Shown here piece after piece: positions 1 to 8,755 of a DNA stretch of 64,000 nucleotides. A model generated the notes under the pieces. It saw only the letters and a program-made list of their open reading frames with translations, searched no databases and was not told where the DNA came from. The position numbers were made by a program, and so were the translations under genes. This DNA is from Pseudomonas syringae (GTDB taxonomy: Bacteria > Pseudomonadota > Gammaproteobacteria > Pseudomonadales > Pseudomonadaceae). Location: contig NZ_JPQU01000056.1 of NCBI RefSeq assembly GCF_000737245.1, positions 62,001 to 126,000 on the forward strand, in the 5' to 3' direction. How positions within the stretch are numbered: the first letter of the stretch is position 1; every line of letters begins with the position of its first letter.

Positions 1-103
1 CTGCGTGTTTCAGGCACATCTGAAAAGCCGCAGCGAACGTGATCCAGTCAGCGTTTCCAACCTTTGCGAAGTTCATGGCGGCGCAGAAAACCCGGAGTGT
101 CAT
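1..103 (-). CDS. Partial hypothetical protein, N-terminal end only
   Basis: A leftward reading frame opens with ATG at 101-103 and stays open to the window edge (34 codons). It begins MTLRVFCAAMNFAKVGNADW. A second in-frame ATG lies at 74-76. Upstream, on the minus strand, there is a GGGGATGAAG stretch that could serve as a ribosome-binding site. I do not recognise the family. Composition is protein-like, but 34 codons is too little to be sure it is coding. It would be transcribed away from the HrpK-like gene. Confidence 0.3.
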   Translation of the reverse strand, partial: MTLRVFCAAMNFAKVGNADWITFAAAFQMCLKHA

Positions 104-155
104 CGTAACTTCATCCCCGTGGTTTTCTATGAATGCAGCTTAGAAAGCTCTCAGG

Positions 156-191
156 GGAACTGCCATTAGTTAGCCACTAGTTAGCCACTAA
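156..191 (+). promoter_or_regulatory. Tandem 11-bp repeat with hrp-box-like elements (tentative)
   Basis: GGAACT at 156-161 is followed by two adjacent 11-bp units (TTAGCCACTAG, then TTAGCCACTAA), each containing CCACTA. HrpL promoters have GGAACC, 15-16 bases, then CCACNNA. Here the spacings are 12 and 23 bases, so neither unit gives a canonical box. The pieces are suggestive because the gene downstream is a HrpK homologue, but this may be coincidence or a degraded promoter. Confidence 0.2.
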
Positions 192-305
192 CTGCGACAT
201 CTAACGCCCCACTTACGCCAGTTAATCAGTCGTGAGTTTTACGTCGCTGTACGTAATCTCATATAGCCACTGCACTTTCTGTCGAACTTCTAAAAGGAAT
301 AGACA

Positions 306-3299
306 ATGTCCGTCAAAGCAGTAAGCACTTTAGGCGTCAATACCAAACCAGAAGATCCGAAAGCCGGTGAAGCCTGGGAATTGGCTGTCAAGCAGGCCAA
401 AGACGCGGGCATTGAATGGCAGAGGCCGAAAGACGACACACGCACGGCGCAGGAAATAATTGACGATAGTCCGTTGCTGAAAAATCTTGGCGACCAGAGC
501 GACGTGAAGAAAATGCTTGAAAACCGGGTCGGTCATTTCACCAATGACCCTGATGCCGCGTACCGGGCCACCCAAGTGCTGGAACATATCGAAAAGCTCG
601 ACGAGGGTGGCAATCGGGTCGCAGGCAAAGATGTAAACAACGGCCGGGTAGATGGTTTCACCAAGGGCGGCGACGCCAAACATGGCACTGAGGCGGGTCG
701 CCTGCAGGATTTCGGCAAATACGGCTTCTCCAATCTCAAAGGTGAATTGAAGGATCTGTCCAGCGCCAGCAACGACCCACAAGCCCGTGAACAGGCCGAG
801 GCTCTGGGTATCAAATGGGAGCGCCCGGAGAATGATCAGCGATCGGCCCAGGAGATCATTGACGACAATCCCCTGATCAAGAATCTGGGCAATCAAAGCG
901 GCGTGAAGGACATGCTCAAGGAGCAGGTTGGCGATTTCGACACAGACGCCGACGCGGCCTATCGCGCAGGTCAGGTGATGGACCGGATAAGCATGTTCGA
1001 TGCAACAGGTAAATCGCTGTCCGGTGGCGATGTGTTCAACAGCAGCGTCGATGGCTTCACCAAGAGCGGCGAAGCGAAGCACGGTACTGAAGCAGGCCGC
1101 CTGCAGGACTTCGGCAAATACGGCTTTTCGGCGCTGCCCGAGCTGAAAAAAACCGATGAAATCGGCAGTTATAAGGATTATCTGAAAACCAATCCCGACG
1201 CCGATGAAGCCTCGAAAACCCTTGCCAGGTACGCGGCGATCCTTGATGACAGCTTCGAAGCGATCAAGGGCAAGACCGGCGCGGGCAAATACCTGACGGC
1301 GGACAACCTCACGGAGTACAAGGAGCAGAACACCCAACTGAGTGACGAGGTCAAGCAGGCACTGGACTTCTTCTCCCAGCCAGGCGCCTTCCAGCTTATT
1401 GATAACGCCAAGAACCCGCTGGGCAAGGGCCCTGATGGGGATGTCAGCCAAGGCGATATCCAGAGCTGGCTCAAGAGCAGCTCAGTGCCCAAGGACGCTA
1501 CCTCGGTCACCGCGCTGCTGGCATCGATCGCCGATAACAATCTGCTGGCAAAGGTCGATACATCGGGCTTCAGCAAAGATGTGTTCGAGCATCCCGAGAA
1601 CTACACCGCGGAACAAAAGGCCGCTGTGCTTCAGGACTTGCAGACAGCACAGCAGTTGATCATTCAAGGCAGTGGCGCTGGGATGTGGAAGGACGACAAG
1701 TCGCAGGTCACCATCGCCAACATCGTGCGCAGCCATCCGGACGCGCAAAAGCTACTGGATGATGTCAACGAACACATTGCGATTCTTCAGGACGACAAGG
1801 AAGTCGCCAAATATATGAGCGAAAACAGCACCAGTGAGCTGAAAAAACTGGTGGACGACAGCCCGGCGCTGAAACAGGCACTGGAAAAAACCTACCAGGA
1901 CGAAGTCAAATCCGGCAAGGCCCTCGATAGCTTGTGGGAAGCGAAGTCCAAAGACGGCAAGACCGATCAGCAGCAGATCCTTGCCGAGTTCTTCGCCACC
2001 GGGCAAAGCCTGCAGAGCGCCCTGGGTATTCAGGATGTCAGCGAACTCCAAAGCGCGGTGAAGAGCTCATCACACAATCAGGAGCTGCAAGACTTCTATG
2101 AGAAGTCACTGGCTTCAGGTGACCGTTTGAACGTGTTGCTCAAGGACCATACGATTGAAGAAGCCACCAGCGCTTTCGGCATGGAAGTGGCGATGTATAA
2201 CGCCGCGCTGGATCCTGAATTCACGGGTAAATTCGATACCCAGTTGAATGATAATTTCAGCAAAATCGTCCAGGGCAATGCCTTCAAGGATGCCTCGTTC
2301 GATGACATCAAGCAGGCCTTCGGCATTAATGGCGGTGATCAACTGGATGAGGCGAAAGTCAAAGCCCTCATCGAGCAGATCAGCAAAGACAGCCCGGAAC
2401 TGCTGGTCAACGCCGACGGCACCGTCGCGACGCCCGATCAGATACTGGCGACGTTCCGGGGCGATTGGGACCTGCTGCGTCAGGGCACCAAGACCATTGA
2501 TAGCCTCGGCCTGTTCAGCAAAGATTCGTCGGTCAAGGAAGCTTCGAGCAAAGGCGTTCTGCATGGCGTCAGCGGCCTGTTCATGGCCGGCATCACTATC
2601 GCCAAAGGCGCGAAAAACGCGGGCAAGCTCACTGACCGGCAGATCGTCGACATCACAACGGGATCGGTGCAGTCCGCAACGCTGCTGACCGAAGGCGGCA
2701 TCAAGGGCTACCAGAATTACCTGAAAGAAGTGAAAGGCAAACTCGACGGCGACCTGCTCAACACGGTTGGCTCGCTGCTCGACGATGTCTCGCCGGAAAA
2801 CGCCGGCCTGCAGAACCAGACCAAACTCCACGAAAAGCTGACCTCCAACCTGAAGAAGCTTGAAGAGGCCGCCAAGGGCGTCGGCGGCATTGCCGGGATC
2901 GCCGCGGGGGCTTACGGCATATTCGACGGCGTCCAGTCGATCAGAAAAGGCGACACAGTAGCTGGCGGCTTGAGCATCACCGCCGGTTCGCTGGGCATCA
3001 TGGCCGGCTTGGCATCAACAGTGGAAGGTGGCCTGGGTCTGCTTGGCGTGAACCTGACCACCCGAGTCATCCCGATGCTCGCGGGAACACTGGGCTTCGC
3101 AGCGGCGGGAGTCGCGGCGCTGGCGACGATGATTCCGATGCTGATTGAAGAAGGCAAGCAGGAAACCAGGGTCGGTAACTTTGCCAATATGCTCAGCGAA
3201 TACCTCACTCACTATGAGATCGACGGGGTCAAGAACGGCGATATCTGGGATATCCCGGATGAAGAATGGCCGGGCCCTGATGAGACCATTGCCTCATGA
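306..3299 (+). CDS. HrpK/HrpF-like type III translocator-family protein
   Basis: A 997-residue protein resembling the HrpK1 (P. syringae)/HrpF (Xanthomonas) translocator family, whose members act at the host membrane to let type III effectors through. The sequence shows an imperfect duplication of about 118 residues (about 31-148 and 163-280). Both copies carry AQEIIDD, KNLG.QS.VK, DAAYR and the block KHGTEAGRLQDFGKYGFS. HrpF is known to have two N-terminal repeats. The C-terminal quarter is rich in Gly/Ala hydrophobic segments (about 748-771, 858-875, 884-915 and 921-948), which fits membrane insertion. There is no Sec signal peptide. Start ATG follows AAAAGGAATAGACA. It is longer than the roughly 700-800 residues of HrpK1. 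No type III secretion, chaperone or regulator gene lies in the window, so its secretion route is unknown. Family assignment is likely; function in this strain is inference. Confidence 0.72.
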   Translation: MSVKAVSTLGVNTKPEDPKAGEAWELAVKQAKDAGIEWQRPKDDTRTAQEIIDDSPLLKNLGDQSDVKKMLENRVGHFTNDPDAAYRATQVLEHIEKLDEGGNRVAGKDVNNGRVDGFTKGGDAKHGTEAGRLQDFGKYGFSNLKGELKDLSSASNDPQAREQAEALGIKWERPENDQRSAQEIIDDNPLIKNLGNQSGVKDMLKEQVGDFDTDADAAYRAGQVMDRISMFDATGKSLSGGDVFNSSVDGFTKSGEAKHGTEAGRLQDFGKYGFSALPELKKTDEIGSYKDYLKTNPDADEASKTLARYAAILDDSFEAIKGKTGAGKYLTADNLTEYKEQNTQLSDEVKQALDFFSQPGAFQLIDNAKNPLGKGPDGDVSQGDIQSWLKSSSVPKDATSVTALLASIADNNLLAKVDTSGFSKDVFEHPENYTAEQKAAVLQDLQTAQQLIIQGSGAGMWKDDKSQVTIANIVRSHPDAQKLLDDVNEHIAILQDDKEVAKYMSENSTSELKKLVDDSPALKQALEKTYQDEVKSGKALDSLWEAKSKDGKTDQQQILAEFFATGQSLQSALGIQDVSELQSAVKSSSHNQELQDFYEKSLASGDRLNVLLKDHTIEEATSAFGMEVAMYNAALDPEFTGKFDTQLNDNFSKIVQGNAFKDASFDDIKQAFGINGGDQLDEAKVKALIEQISKDSPELLVNADGTVATPDQILATFRGDWDLLRQGTKTIDSLGLFSKDSSVKEASSKGVLHGVSGLFMAGITIAKGAKNAGKLTDRQIVDITTGSVQSATLLTEGGIKGYQNYLKEVKGKLDGDLLNTVGSLLDDVSPENAGLQNQTKLHEKLTSNLKKLEEAAKGVGGIAGIAAGAYGIFDGVQSIRKGDTVAGGLSITAGSLGIMAGLASTVEGGLGLLGVNLTTRVIPMLAGTLGFAAAGVAALATMIPMLIEEGKQETRVGNFANMLSEYLTHYEIDGVKNGDIWDIPDEEWPGPDETIAS

Positions 3300-3333
3300 C
3301 TCATCGATAACCGCCTCAATCGGAATGCTTTCT

Positions 3334-3419
3334 GCAGGAGCGCACGAGCAACGCGAGACCGCGATAGCGGTGTATCAGCCAGCACTCCATCGCTGCCTCG
3401 CGCTGCTTGTGAGCGCCTG
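3334..3419. repeat. REPIN-like inverted repeat, GCAGGAGC-type
   Basis: The left arm CAGGAGCGCACGAGCA and right arm TGCTTGTGAGCGCCTG are imperfect inverted copies about 50 bases apart. A close relative sits at 14484-14570, sharing GCAGGAGC, CGCGAG and GCTGCCTCGCG. This is the architecture of a Pseudomonas REPIN, two REP sequences in opposite orientation. It lies just after the HrpK-like gene and may also cap its mRNA. The rest of 3420-3745 holds only a 7-bp stem (3557-3574) and no gene I can support. Confidence 0.65.
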
Positions 3420-3745
3420 AAGGAGCCAGTTGACCCTCGATGTCGTGGGTACATGCGCGCATCTGCTTCGTTGAAGATGCCGCTCTGCGGGCTAACGCCG
3501 GTCTAACGCAAGCGCTTGTCCGCTATGAACGATGACGCGGGTTACCTGTCAATAAGCGTGCTTGAGTAAGCACGAGCAATTGGGGTAAACAGGCAGGCCC
3601 GCAAAGCGCTGACTGGTATGCCCACTGGCTTGAGGCTTGCAAAGCACCACTCCAACTGCACCGCCGCGACATAATTCTGACGGTGCAGCATCCAATGAGT
3701 GCTCAAGGACGCAGCGATGCGCCGGTTATTATCAGGAGATGTACC

Positions 3746-3952
3746 GTGTCAACTCTTAGTGAAATCGCAGCGAACCACGCGAAAGCCGCTAAAACGCTGC
3801 AAGCTAAATCCGTGATGCTAAGCGGGCTATGCGGCTCAACCGAACAAGCACTCGAAATCCCTCCAGCGCAATCCGCGGAGCAACTTGCTCGACACAACTT
3901 CGCTCCGATCAGCGAGAATGTTTCAGGGCAAGTCGCCTGTCATTCATACTGA
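3746..3952 (+). CDS. Small hypothetical protein (68 aa), GTG start
   Basis: An open frame with GTG start, preceded by AGGAG at 3734-3738 with 7-nt spacing, which is why I prefer it over the ATG at 3683. The product begins with a Val codon read as Met, then STLSEIAANHAKAAKTLQ. The N-terminus is Ala-rich and helical-looking; the rest is polar. There are no membrane segments. I do not recognise the family. It precedes another small Pseudomonas gene by 55 bases and could be cotranscribed with it. It is short and of modest coding quality, so a spurious call remains possible. Confidence 0.42.
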   Translation: MSTLSEIAANHAKAAKTLQAKSVMLSGLCGSTEQALEIPPAQSAEQLARHNFAPISENVSGQVACHSY

Positions 3953-4007
3953 CTTTTGCCGATCTCCCCCTTATTCTGCTGGGCCTTCAGCAGAATAATA
4001 ACGCTCG

Positions 4008-4310
4008 ATGAAAACCCCCTTAACAGCCCGAGAGGTCTGCCAACTGCTCAGAGATATTGCGCTGGGCACCCGGCTGATAAGCCTTGCCAGCACGGTTGAC
4101 AGCGGCATCTTGACCGTAGACGCCGATGGCTGGAGACTCGGTCTCTGCACATCCAATGGCGCTTTGGCGTCTTGCGAATCTTGCCACTCACCGGACGGTC
4201 GATCCGCGTCCCAGGAGGCGTGGCAAAGCTATGGTACTGATCCGATGGAGCTGCTAAGCACATGGGAGCTTGCCCAAGTGAGTCGTCTGCTCAACGAGCT
4301 GGCTTTATAA
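4008..4310 (+). CDS. Small conserved Pseudomonas protein (DUF7693-like)
   Basis: A 100-residue protein beginning MKTPLTAREVCQLLRDIALG. It contains LCTSNGALASCESCHSPDGR, then YGTDPMELLSTWE near the C-terminus. This pattern (TAREVCQ.LR..ALG, then C..C.SPDGR, then YGTDP..LLSTWE) recurs in short Pseudomonas proteins that I believe are labelled DUF7693; the label is from memory. The two close cysteines could coordinate a metal or form a disulfide. No signal peptide or membrane segment. Function unknown. Start ATG has only a weak upstream site. Confidence 0.6.
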   Translation: MKTPLTAREVCQLLRDIALGTRLISLASTVDSGILTVDADGWRLGLCTSNGALASCESCHSPDGRSASQEAWQSYGTDPMELLSTWELAQVSRLLNELAL

Positions 4311-4436
4311 CTCGCCCATCACGACTGGCCTTGCCGGGATACAAACTGACATCAGTCAACGCAGCAGTGAGCGATTTTGCCCGGCGGTATGTGATAATCG
4401 GCACCTCATTCGACTTCCCAGCACAGAGCACTGCGC

Positions 4437-6158
4437 ATGTCCTATCGGGCACCCCGGGACCTGGCCCTTGACCTTGCACTTTCTACCCTGCTTGAAACCC
4501 AAGTGCACGAGGGACACTACGCCAGCGTCGACGAGGCTCGCCTGGCGGTTCTGCGGATCACCCAGGGCAGCGAGGCCGGCACCCGGGACGTGACTGCCGA
4601 GCAGGCCGGCGAGACGGCGCTATACGACTCGATGGACTTCACCCGTCTTGCCCTTTCGGCGGTGAGTGGCGTGGGCGTCTGGACCTACGAAGTGTCCAAC
4701 GACTGTTTTTACTGCGACGCGGGCATCAGTGAGTTGTATGGCATCGACCCAGTGCAAGCCGCAGCCGGTATCAAGCGTCAGGATTTTCTCGCCAATGTGC
4801 ACGCCGATGACCTCGCCGCGCTGCGCAATACCATGTCCAACGGGCTGATCAAAAGCGGCGATCTGGAACTCGAATACCGTATTGTCCACCCGGACGGCTC
4901 GATCCGCTGGGTGCTTTCCCGTGGTCACACCTATTTCAACGGCGCGGGTGAGCCGGTGCGGCGCACCGGGGTCGGCCTCGACATGACCGCCCAGCGACTG
5001 CTGGAACAACAGTTGCGCCAGAGCCAGAAGATGGAAGCAGTCGGGCAATTGACCGGCGGCCTGGCCCACGATTTCAACAACCTCCTGACCGGGATAATGG
5101 GCAGCCTGGAAATGTTACGGCTGCGGGTCAGCCAAGGCCGCTTCAGCGAGACGGACCGCTACCTCGATGCGGCTCACAGTGCATCCAACCGTGCTGCAGC
5201 CCTGACCCATCGCTTGCTGGCCTTCTCCCGCCGCCAGACCCTGGAGCCCAGCTCCACCGACGTCAATCGCCTGATTGCCGGGATGCTGCAACTGATTCGT
5301 AGCACTATCGGCCCGGCCATCCTGGTGCAAGTTCAGAATGCCGCTGACCTCTGGCTGACCCAGGTTGACGCCAACCAGCTGGAAAACGCCCTGCTCAACC
5401 TGTGCATCAATGCCCGGGATGCCATGGCCCAGGGCGGCACGCTGACCATTAGTACCGGCAACTGCACGTTACCGGCCATTGCCGCCGCTGAACGCGACTT
5501 GCCGGTTGGCGAATACCTGACGCTGAGCGTCAGCGACACGGGCACCGGCATGAGCAGCGATGTCATAGCCCATGCCTTTGACCCGTTCTTCACTACTAAA
5601 CCCATGGGCGAAGGCACCGGCCTGGGCCTGTCGATGATCTACGGTTTCGTCCGCCAGTCGGGGGGCAGCGTGCAGATTGATTCGCAGCCAGACGTCGGCA
5701 CCACCATGACGTTGTACCTGCCAAGGTCGCAAGCGGAAACCGCCGCGTCCCATGACGCCCCTGTTCCACTGCCGCCCTCTGCCGCCGGACAAGGCGAGAC
5801 AGTGCTGGTGATCGACGATGAGCCCGCTGTGCGCATGCTGATCATCGAAGTCCTGGAAGATCTGGGCTACACCGCCCTGCAAGAGGCAGACGGAGCGAGC
5901 GGCCTGCAGGTGCTGCAATCGAATCAGCAAATCGATCTGCTGGTTACCGACGTCGGCCTGCCCGGCGGCATCAATGGCCGTCAGGTCGCCGATGCTGGCC
6001 GCAGCTTGCGACCCGATCTGAAAGTGTTATTCATCACCGGTTATGTCCACGACGCAACGCTGTGGGAGGAACAACTGGAGCCGGGCATGCACCTGCTGAC
6101 CAAGCCTTTTTCGATGTCTGAGCTGACACAGCGCATCAAGCGGGTGATCACTGAATGA
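4437..6158 (+). CDS. Hybrid PAS sensor histidine kinase with C-terminal receiver
   Basis: A 573-residue cytosolic hybrid kinase with no membrane segments. Order: N-terminal tail (1-45) resembling the ParD/CopG helix pattern (LETQVHEGHYASVDEARLAV); PAS/PAC domain about 65-185; HisKA with phospho-acceptor H211 in GGLAHDFNNLL; HATPase with N-box NLCINARDA (about 321-329), G1 SDTGTGM (366-372) and G2 GEGTGLGLS (392-400); receiver domain 455-573 with phospho-acceptor D505 in TDVGLPGG and K556 in TKPF. All key catalytic residues are present. The AHDFNN H-box marks the HWE-distinct, NtrB-like hybrid kinases common in Pseudomonas. It is monocistronic with no obvious partner regulator, so the phosphoryl group may pass to an Hpt protein elsewhere, or the kinase may self-quench. 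The signal is unknown. The start lacks a clear ribosome-binding site. Confidence 0.88.
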   Translation: MSYRAPRDLALDLALSTLLETQVHEGHYASVDEARLAVLRITQGSEAGTRDVTAEQAGETALYDSMDFTRLALSAVSGVGVWTYEVSNDCFYCDAGISELYGIDPVQAAAGIKRQDFLANVHADDLAALRNTMSNGLIKSGDLELEYRIVHPDGSIRWVLSRGHTYFNGAGEPVRRTGVGLDMTAQRLLEQQLRQSQKMEAVGQLTGGLAHDFNNLLTGIMGSLEMLRLRVSQGRFSETDRYLDAAHSASNRAAALTHRLLAFSRRQTLEPSSTDVNRLIAGMLQLIRSTIGPAILVQVQNAADLWLTQVDANQLENALLNLCINARDAMAQGGTLTISTGNCTLPAIAAAERDLPVGEYLTLSVSDTGTGMSSDVIAHAFDPFFTTKPMGEGTGLGLSMIYGFVRQSGGSVQIDSQPDVGTTMTLYLPRSQAETAASHDAPVPLPPSAAGQGETVLVIDDEPAVRMLIIEVLEDLGYTALQEADGASGLQVLQSNQQIDLLVTDVGLPGGINGRQVADAGRSLRPDLKVLFITGYVHDATLWEEQLEPGMHLLTKPFSMSELTQRIKRVITE

Positions 6159-6210
6159 AGGGGCGGCCGCGCTCTATTGCGCGCAATCTCGCCCGACAAC
6201 ACCGAACAGT

Positions 6211-6960
6211 CTAGTAACCGACCCCGCGTACGCCGCCCGAAGCGCGAATGGATTCGCCGGTGACCCAATGCGAGTCCTCACAGGCAAGAAACACTGCCAG
6301 CGGCGCTATGTCTTCCGGCTCGCCAAAACGGCCCAGCGGCGTCCCGGAAAGGATCTTCTCTCCCAGTTCGCCCGCAAAGTTCCCATGGGTGGCCGGGGTA
6401 TTGGTGTGCCCGGGCAGGATGGAATTGACCCTGATCCCACGCGCACCCAACTCCCTGGCCAAGGCGAAGGTCAGGGTATCAACCGCCCCCTTGGTTGCTG
6501 AGTACGCACTCGACGCCAGGTACGGGTCAGTACTCAGGATCGAGCTGATATTGATGATGCTGCCTTTAGGTCCGAGGAGTTTGACCGCCTCTCGCGCGGC
6601 CAGAAGATAGCCCAGCACGTTCAGGTTGAATTGCTTGTGAAAGGCTTCGGTGGTCAGGTCATCGATCATTTCGAATACCGCTACACCCGCATTGTTGACC
6701 AACACATCCAAAGCGCCGTATTTGGTTTTAACCGTGTGAAACAGGCGCACGACATCAGCCTCAAGGCTCATGTCAGCCTGTATTGCGAAAGCGCTGCCAC
6801 CCTGCGCCGTGATCTGAGCAACCACTGCATCCGCATCTGTCTGGCTGGAGGCGTAATTCACGATCACGGTTGCACCCTGCTCGGCCAATGCTCTGGCGAT
6901 GCCAGCACCGATGCCTTTGGATGCGCCTGTTACAACGGCAATTTTTCCTTCGAGTTTCAT
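6211..6960 (-). CDS. SDR family oxidoreductase
   Basis: A classical short-chain dehydrogenase/reductase of 249 residues, the usual length. It shows the cofactor motif TGASKGIG at 11-18, NNAG near 89-92, catalytic S140, and YSATK with Y153 and K157. The N-terminal pattern fits NAD(P)H-dependent FabG/glucose-dehydrogenase-like enzymes; substrate unknown. I start at MKLEGK (codon 6958-6960) because the SDR fold begins there and a GGAG lies about 11 bases upstream; the longer frame to 7116 is not conserved-looking. It is divergent from an AraC-family gene 197 bp away, a common arrangement in which the regulator controls the SDR. Confidence 0.88.
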   Translation of the reverse strand: MKLEGKIAVVTGASKGIGAGIARALAEQGATVIVNYASSQTDADAVVAQITAQGGSAFAIQADMSLEADVVRLFHTVKTKYGALDVLVNNAGVAVFEMIDDLTTEAFHKQFNLNVLGYLLAAREAVKLLGPKGSIINISSILSTDPYLASSAYSATKGAVDTLTFALARELGARGIRVNSILPGHTNTPATHGNFAGELGEKILSGTPLGRFGEPEDIAPLAVFLACEDSHWVTGESIRASGGVRGVGY

Positions 6961-7157
6961 AAGCTGATAGTTCTCCGAGCGAAGTGAGGTCTCTACAAAA
7001 ATTCGGTGCCTGCGGATACCACCGCCAGAGCACAACGAACTGCGTGACTCAGTATTGCGCCCGCAGACGAGCCAGCGTCTGCCGGTTTGTCGCACATCCT
7101 TGCCTATTCTTCTCACATGCCTTGCGCCGCCCTGACAACAGGCTCATCGTTCAGCCC

Positions 7158-8084
7158 ATGGATAAAGCAATGACGGAACTGCGCAGCATCGTGATGCGCG
7201 CCCAGAACATGTGGACCGATACCGGATTGCCCCGGGTGGCCATGGTCAGGGCGGAGGCGTGTGCGGATCAGGTTTACCAGCCGATGTTGCACCTGGTGCT
7301 TCAGGGTCAGAAAACCCTGTCGATTGGTGATGAGGTGTCTCGCTACCCGGCAGGCAGCTACTTTCTGGTGCCGGTCGATGTTCCGGCCACCGGCCAGATT
7401 CATCGTAGCGCTGCTGACCTGCCCTATCTGGCGGTCAGCCTCACTCTAGATCCAGAGGTGATCTCGACGCTGTTGCTCAACGAAGGCAAGTCCACAGCAA
7501 GCCACAGCGATACGAGCTTTGAAGCGGTGCCTGCACCGACGGAGATGATTGACGCGTGGTTACGGATGATGCGCCTCATGGATCGCCCTCACGAAGCCGC
7601 AGTACTGGCCCCTATGATCGAGCGTGAGATTCTGTTTCGCGCCTTGCAGGGACCATTGGCAGGGATACTTCGTGACATTGCCCGCCCGGACGGGCGACTG
7701 GCGCAGATTCGGCGGGCAAGCCAGTGGATTCGAGAACACTACACCGAGCCCTTTCGCGTGGAGCCGCTGGCAGTGATGTCGGACATGAGCGTCGCGGCGT
7801 TTTATCGGCACTTCAAATCCGTCACCGCCATGACGCCCATTCAGTACCAGAAACGCTTGCGCCTTCTCAGGGCACGCTGGCTGTTGTTGTTCGACACGCT
7901 GGATGCCACATCCATTGCTTACACCGTCGGCTATGAAAGCGCCTCGCAGTTCAGCCGCGAGTACGCCCGCCTGTTTGGTCTGCCCCCGGTGCAAGATGCG
8001 GCGCGGTTCAAATCGCCGCCACAGATATCAGGCTTACCGCCCACAAAGGACGCGGGAAGAATTCTGCAGCAGACCAGGGCTTGA
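7158..8084 (+). CDS. AraC-family transcriptional regulator (cupin N-terminus)
   Basis: A 308-residue regulator with an N-terminal AraC-type cupin sensor (about 20-170, including QPMLHLVLQGQK and the PAG.Y core) and a C-terminal double helix-turn-helix about 200-295, including MSVAAFYRHFKSVTAMTPIQ and SIAYTVGYESASQFSREYARLFG. This is the group that controls adjacent oxidoreductases such as SDRs or aldo-keto reductases. I use ATG 7158; the longer in-frame ORF from 6984 covers promoter-like sequence. It probably controls the divergent SDR gene. No signal peptide. Confidence 0.88.
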   Translation: MDKAMTELRSIVMRAQNMWTDTGLPRVAMVRAEACADQVYQPMLHLVLQGQKTLSIGDEVSRYPAGSYFLVPVDVPATGQIHRSAADLPYLAVSLTLDPEVISTLLLNEGKSTASHSDTSFEAVPAPTEMIDAWLRMMRLMDRPHEAAVLAPMIEREILFRALQGPLAGILRDIARPDGRLAQIRRASQWIREHYTEPFRVEPLAVMSDMSVAAFYRHFKSVTAMTPIQYQKRLRLLRARWLLLFDTLDATSIAYTVGYESASQFSREYARLFGLPPVQDAARFKSPPQISGLPPTKDAGRILQQTRA

Positions 8085-8105
8085 TAGCCGCCACCGGGCT
8101 AGCCT

Positions 8106-8603
8106 CTAGAGCGCTTGCCCAGATCTGGTCTCCAAGCTGGCAATCACCTCAGCGCGGGTCGTGACCTGGCGGAAGTGATGCTTCCAGAGATCAATGCCTA
8201 ACTGACCCGAACGATCCAGCGATGACCCCACCGTCAGGTCAGTCACCAGCGTCGGGCATAGTCCTGCATCGAACAGCGCAAAACCGGCGGCCAGCACACA
8301 GGTTTCGGTCTGCATGCCACACACCAGCACCCGCTCGGCACCCAGCTGCCTGACGTGGTCGATCAACTCGGCCGTCGGCCCGTACCCGTGCTTTATGAAC
8401 ACCTTGTCGGCTTCAACCAGACTCTCGTCCTGCGCCGCAGGGTGCCACCCCAGTTGCTTTTCAAAGGGAGTGACCTGTTCGTCATGGAGTTCGACCGAAG
8501 CGATGGTCGGGATCATGGCTGAAAATGCCCGCACACCGTCGACCAGCCACTCAGGCGGACTGAAGGTTTCCTGAACATCAACGATAAGCAACACCTGCTG
8601 CAT
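8106..8603 (-). CDS. Isochorismatase-family cysteine hydrolase
   Basis: A 165-residue hydrolase of the isochorismatase/nicotinamidase superfamily. The catalytic triad is visible: D9 in LLIVDVQ, K71 in KHGYG, and C102 in GMQTETCV. The non-prolyl cis-peptide region precedes the Cys as in family members. The specific substrate cannot be told from sequence; small amides or isochorismate-like compounds are typical. Start MQQVLL (8601-8603) is supported by GGAAG 6-10 bases upstream and by the fold. It is convergent with the AraC gene, and the GNAT gene runs divergently on the other side. Confidence 0.85.
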   Translation of the reverse strand: MQQVLLIVDVQETFSPPEWLVDGVRAFSAMIPTIASVELHDEQVTPFEKQLGWHPAAQDESLVEADKVFIKHGYGPTAELIDHVRQLGAERVLVCGMQTETCVLAAGFALFDAGLCPTLVTDLTVGSSLDRSGQLGIDLWKHHFRQVTTRAEVIASLETRSGQAL

Positions 8604-8755
8604 GGACTTCTTCCGGATACAAGCTGAGGGCCGGCAGTATATAGCGGCTGGCGCCAAGTCGCCTGCATCGACAGCTCACCGAGATTCGACAACAGCGTTC
8701 GCACTCTGCAAAAGTATCAGAGCCACGCCCTCCCCACGCAAAAGGACCCTGCACC

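Noticed and set aside
156..191. Canonical hrp box before the HrpK-like gene
   Set aside because: Spacing between GGAACT and CCACTA is 12 or 23 bases, not 15-16. I list it only as tentative elements.
330..1451. 373-residue minus-strand frame opposite the HrpK-like gene
   Set aside because: It mirrors the plus-strand gene's third-position pattern and has no ribosome-binding site or recognisable fold. The plus-strand gene has repeats and family motifs.
3557..3574. 7-bp stem CGTGCTT/AAGCACG as terminator
   Set aside because: Short stem with no U-tract, far from a gene end.
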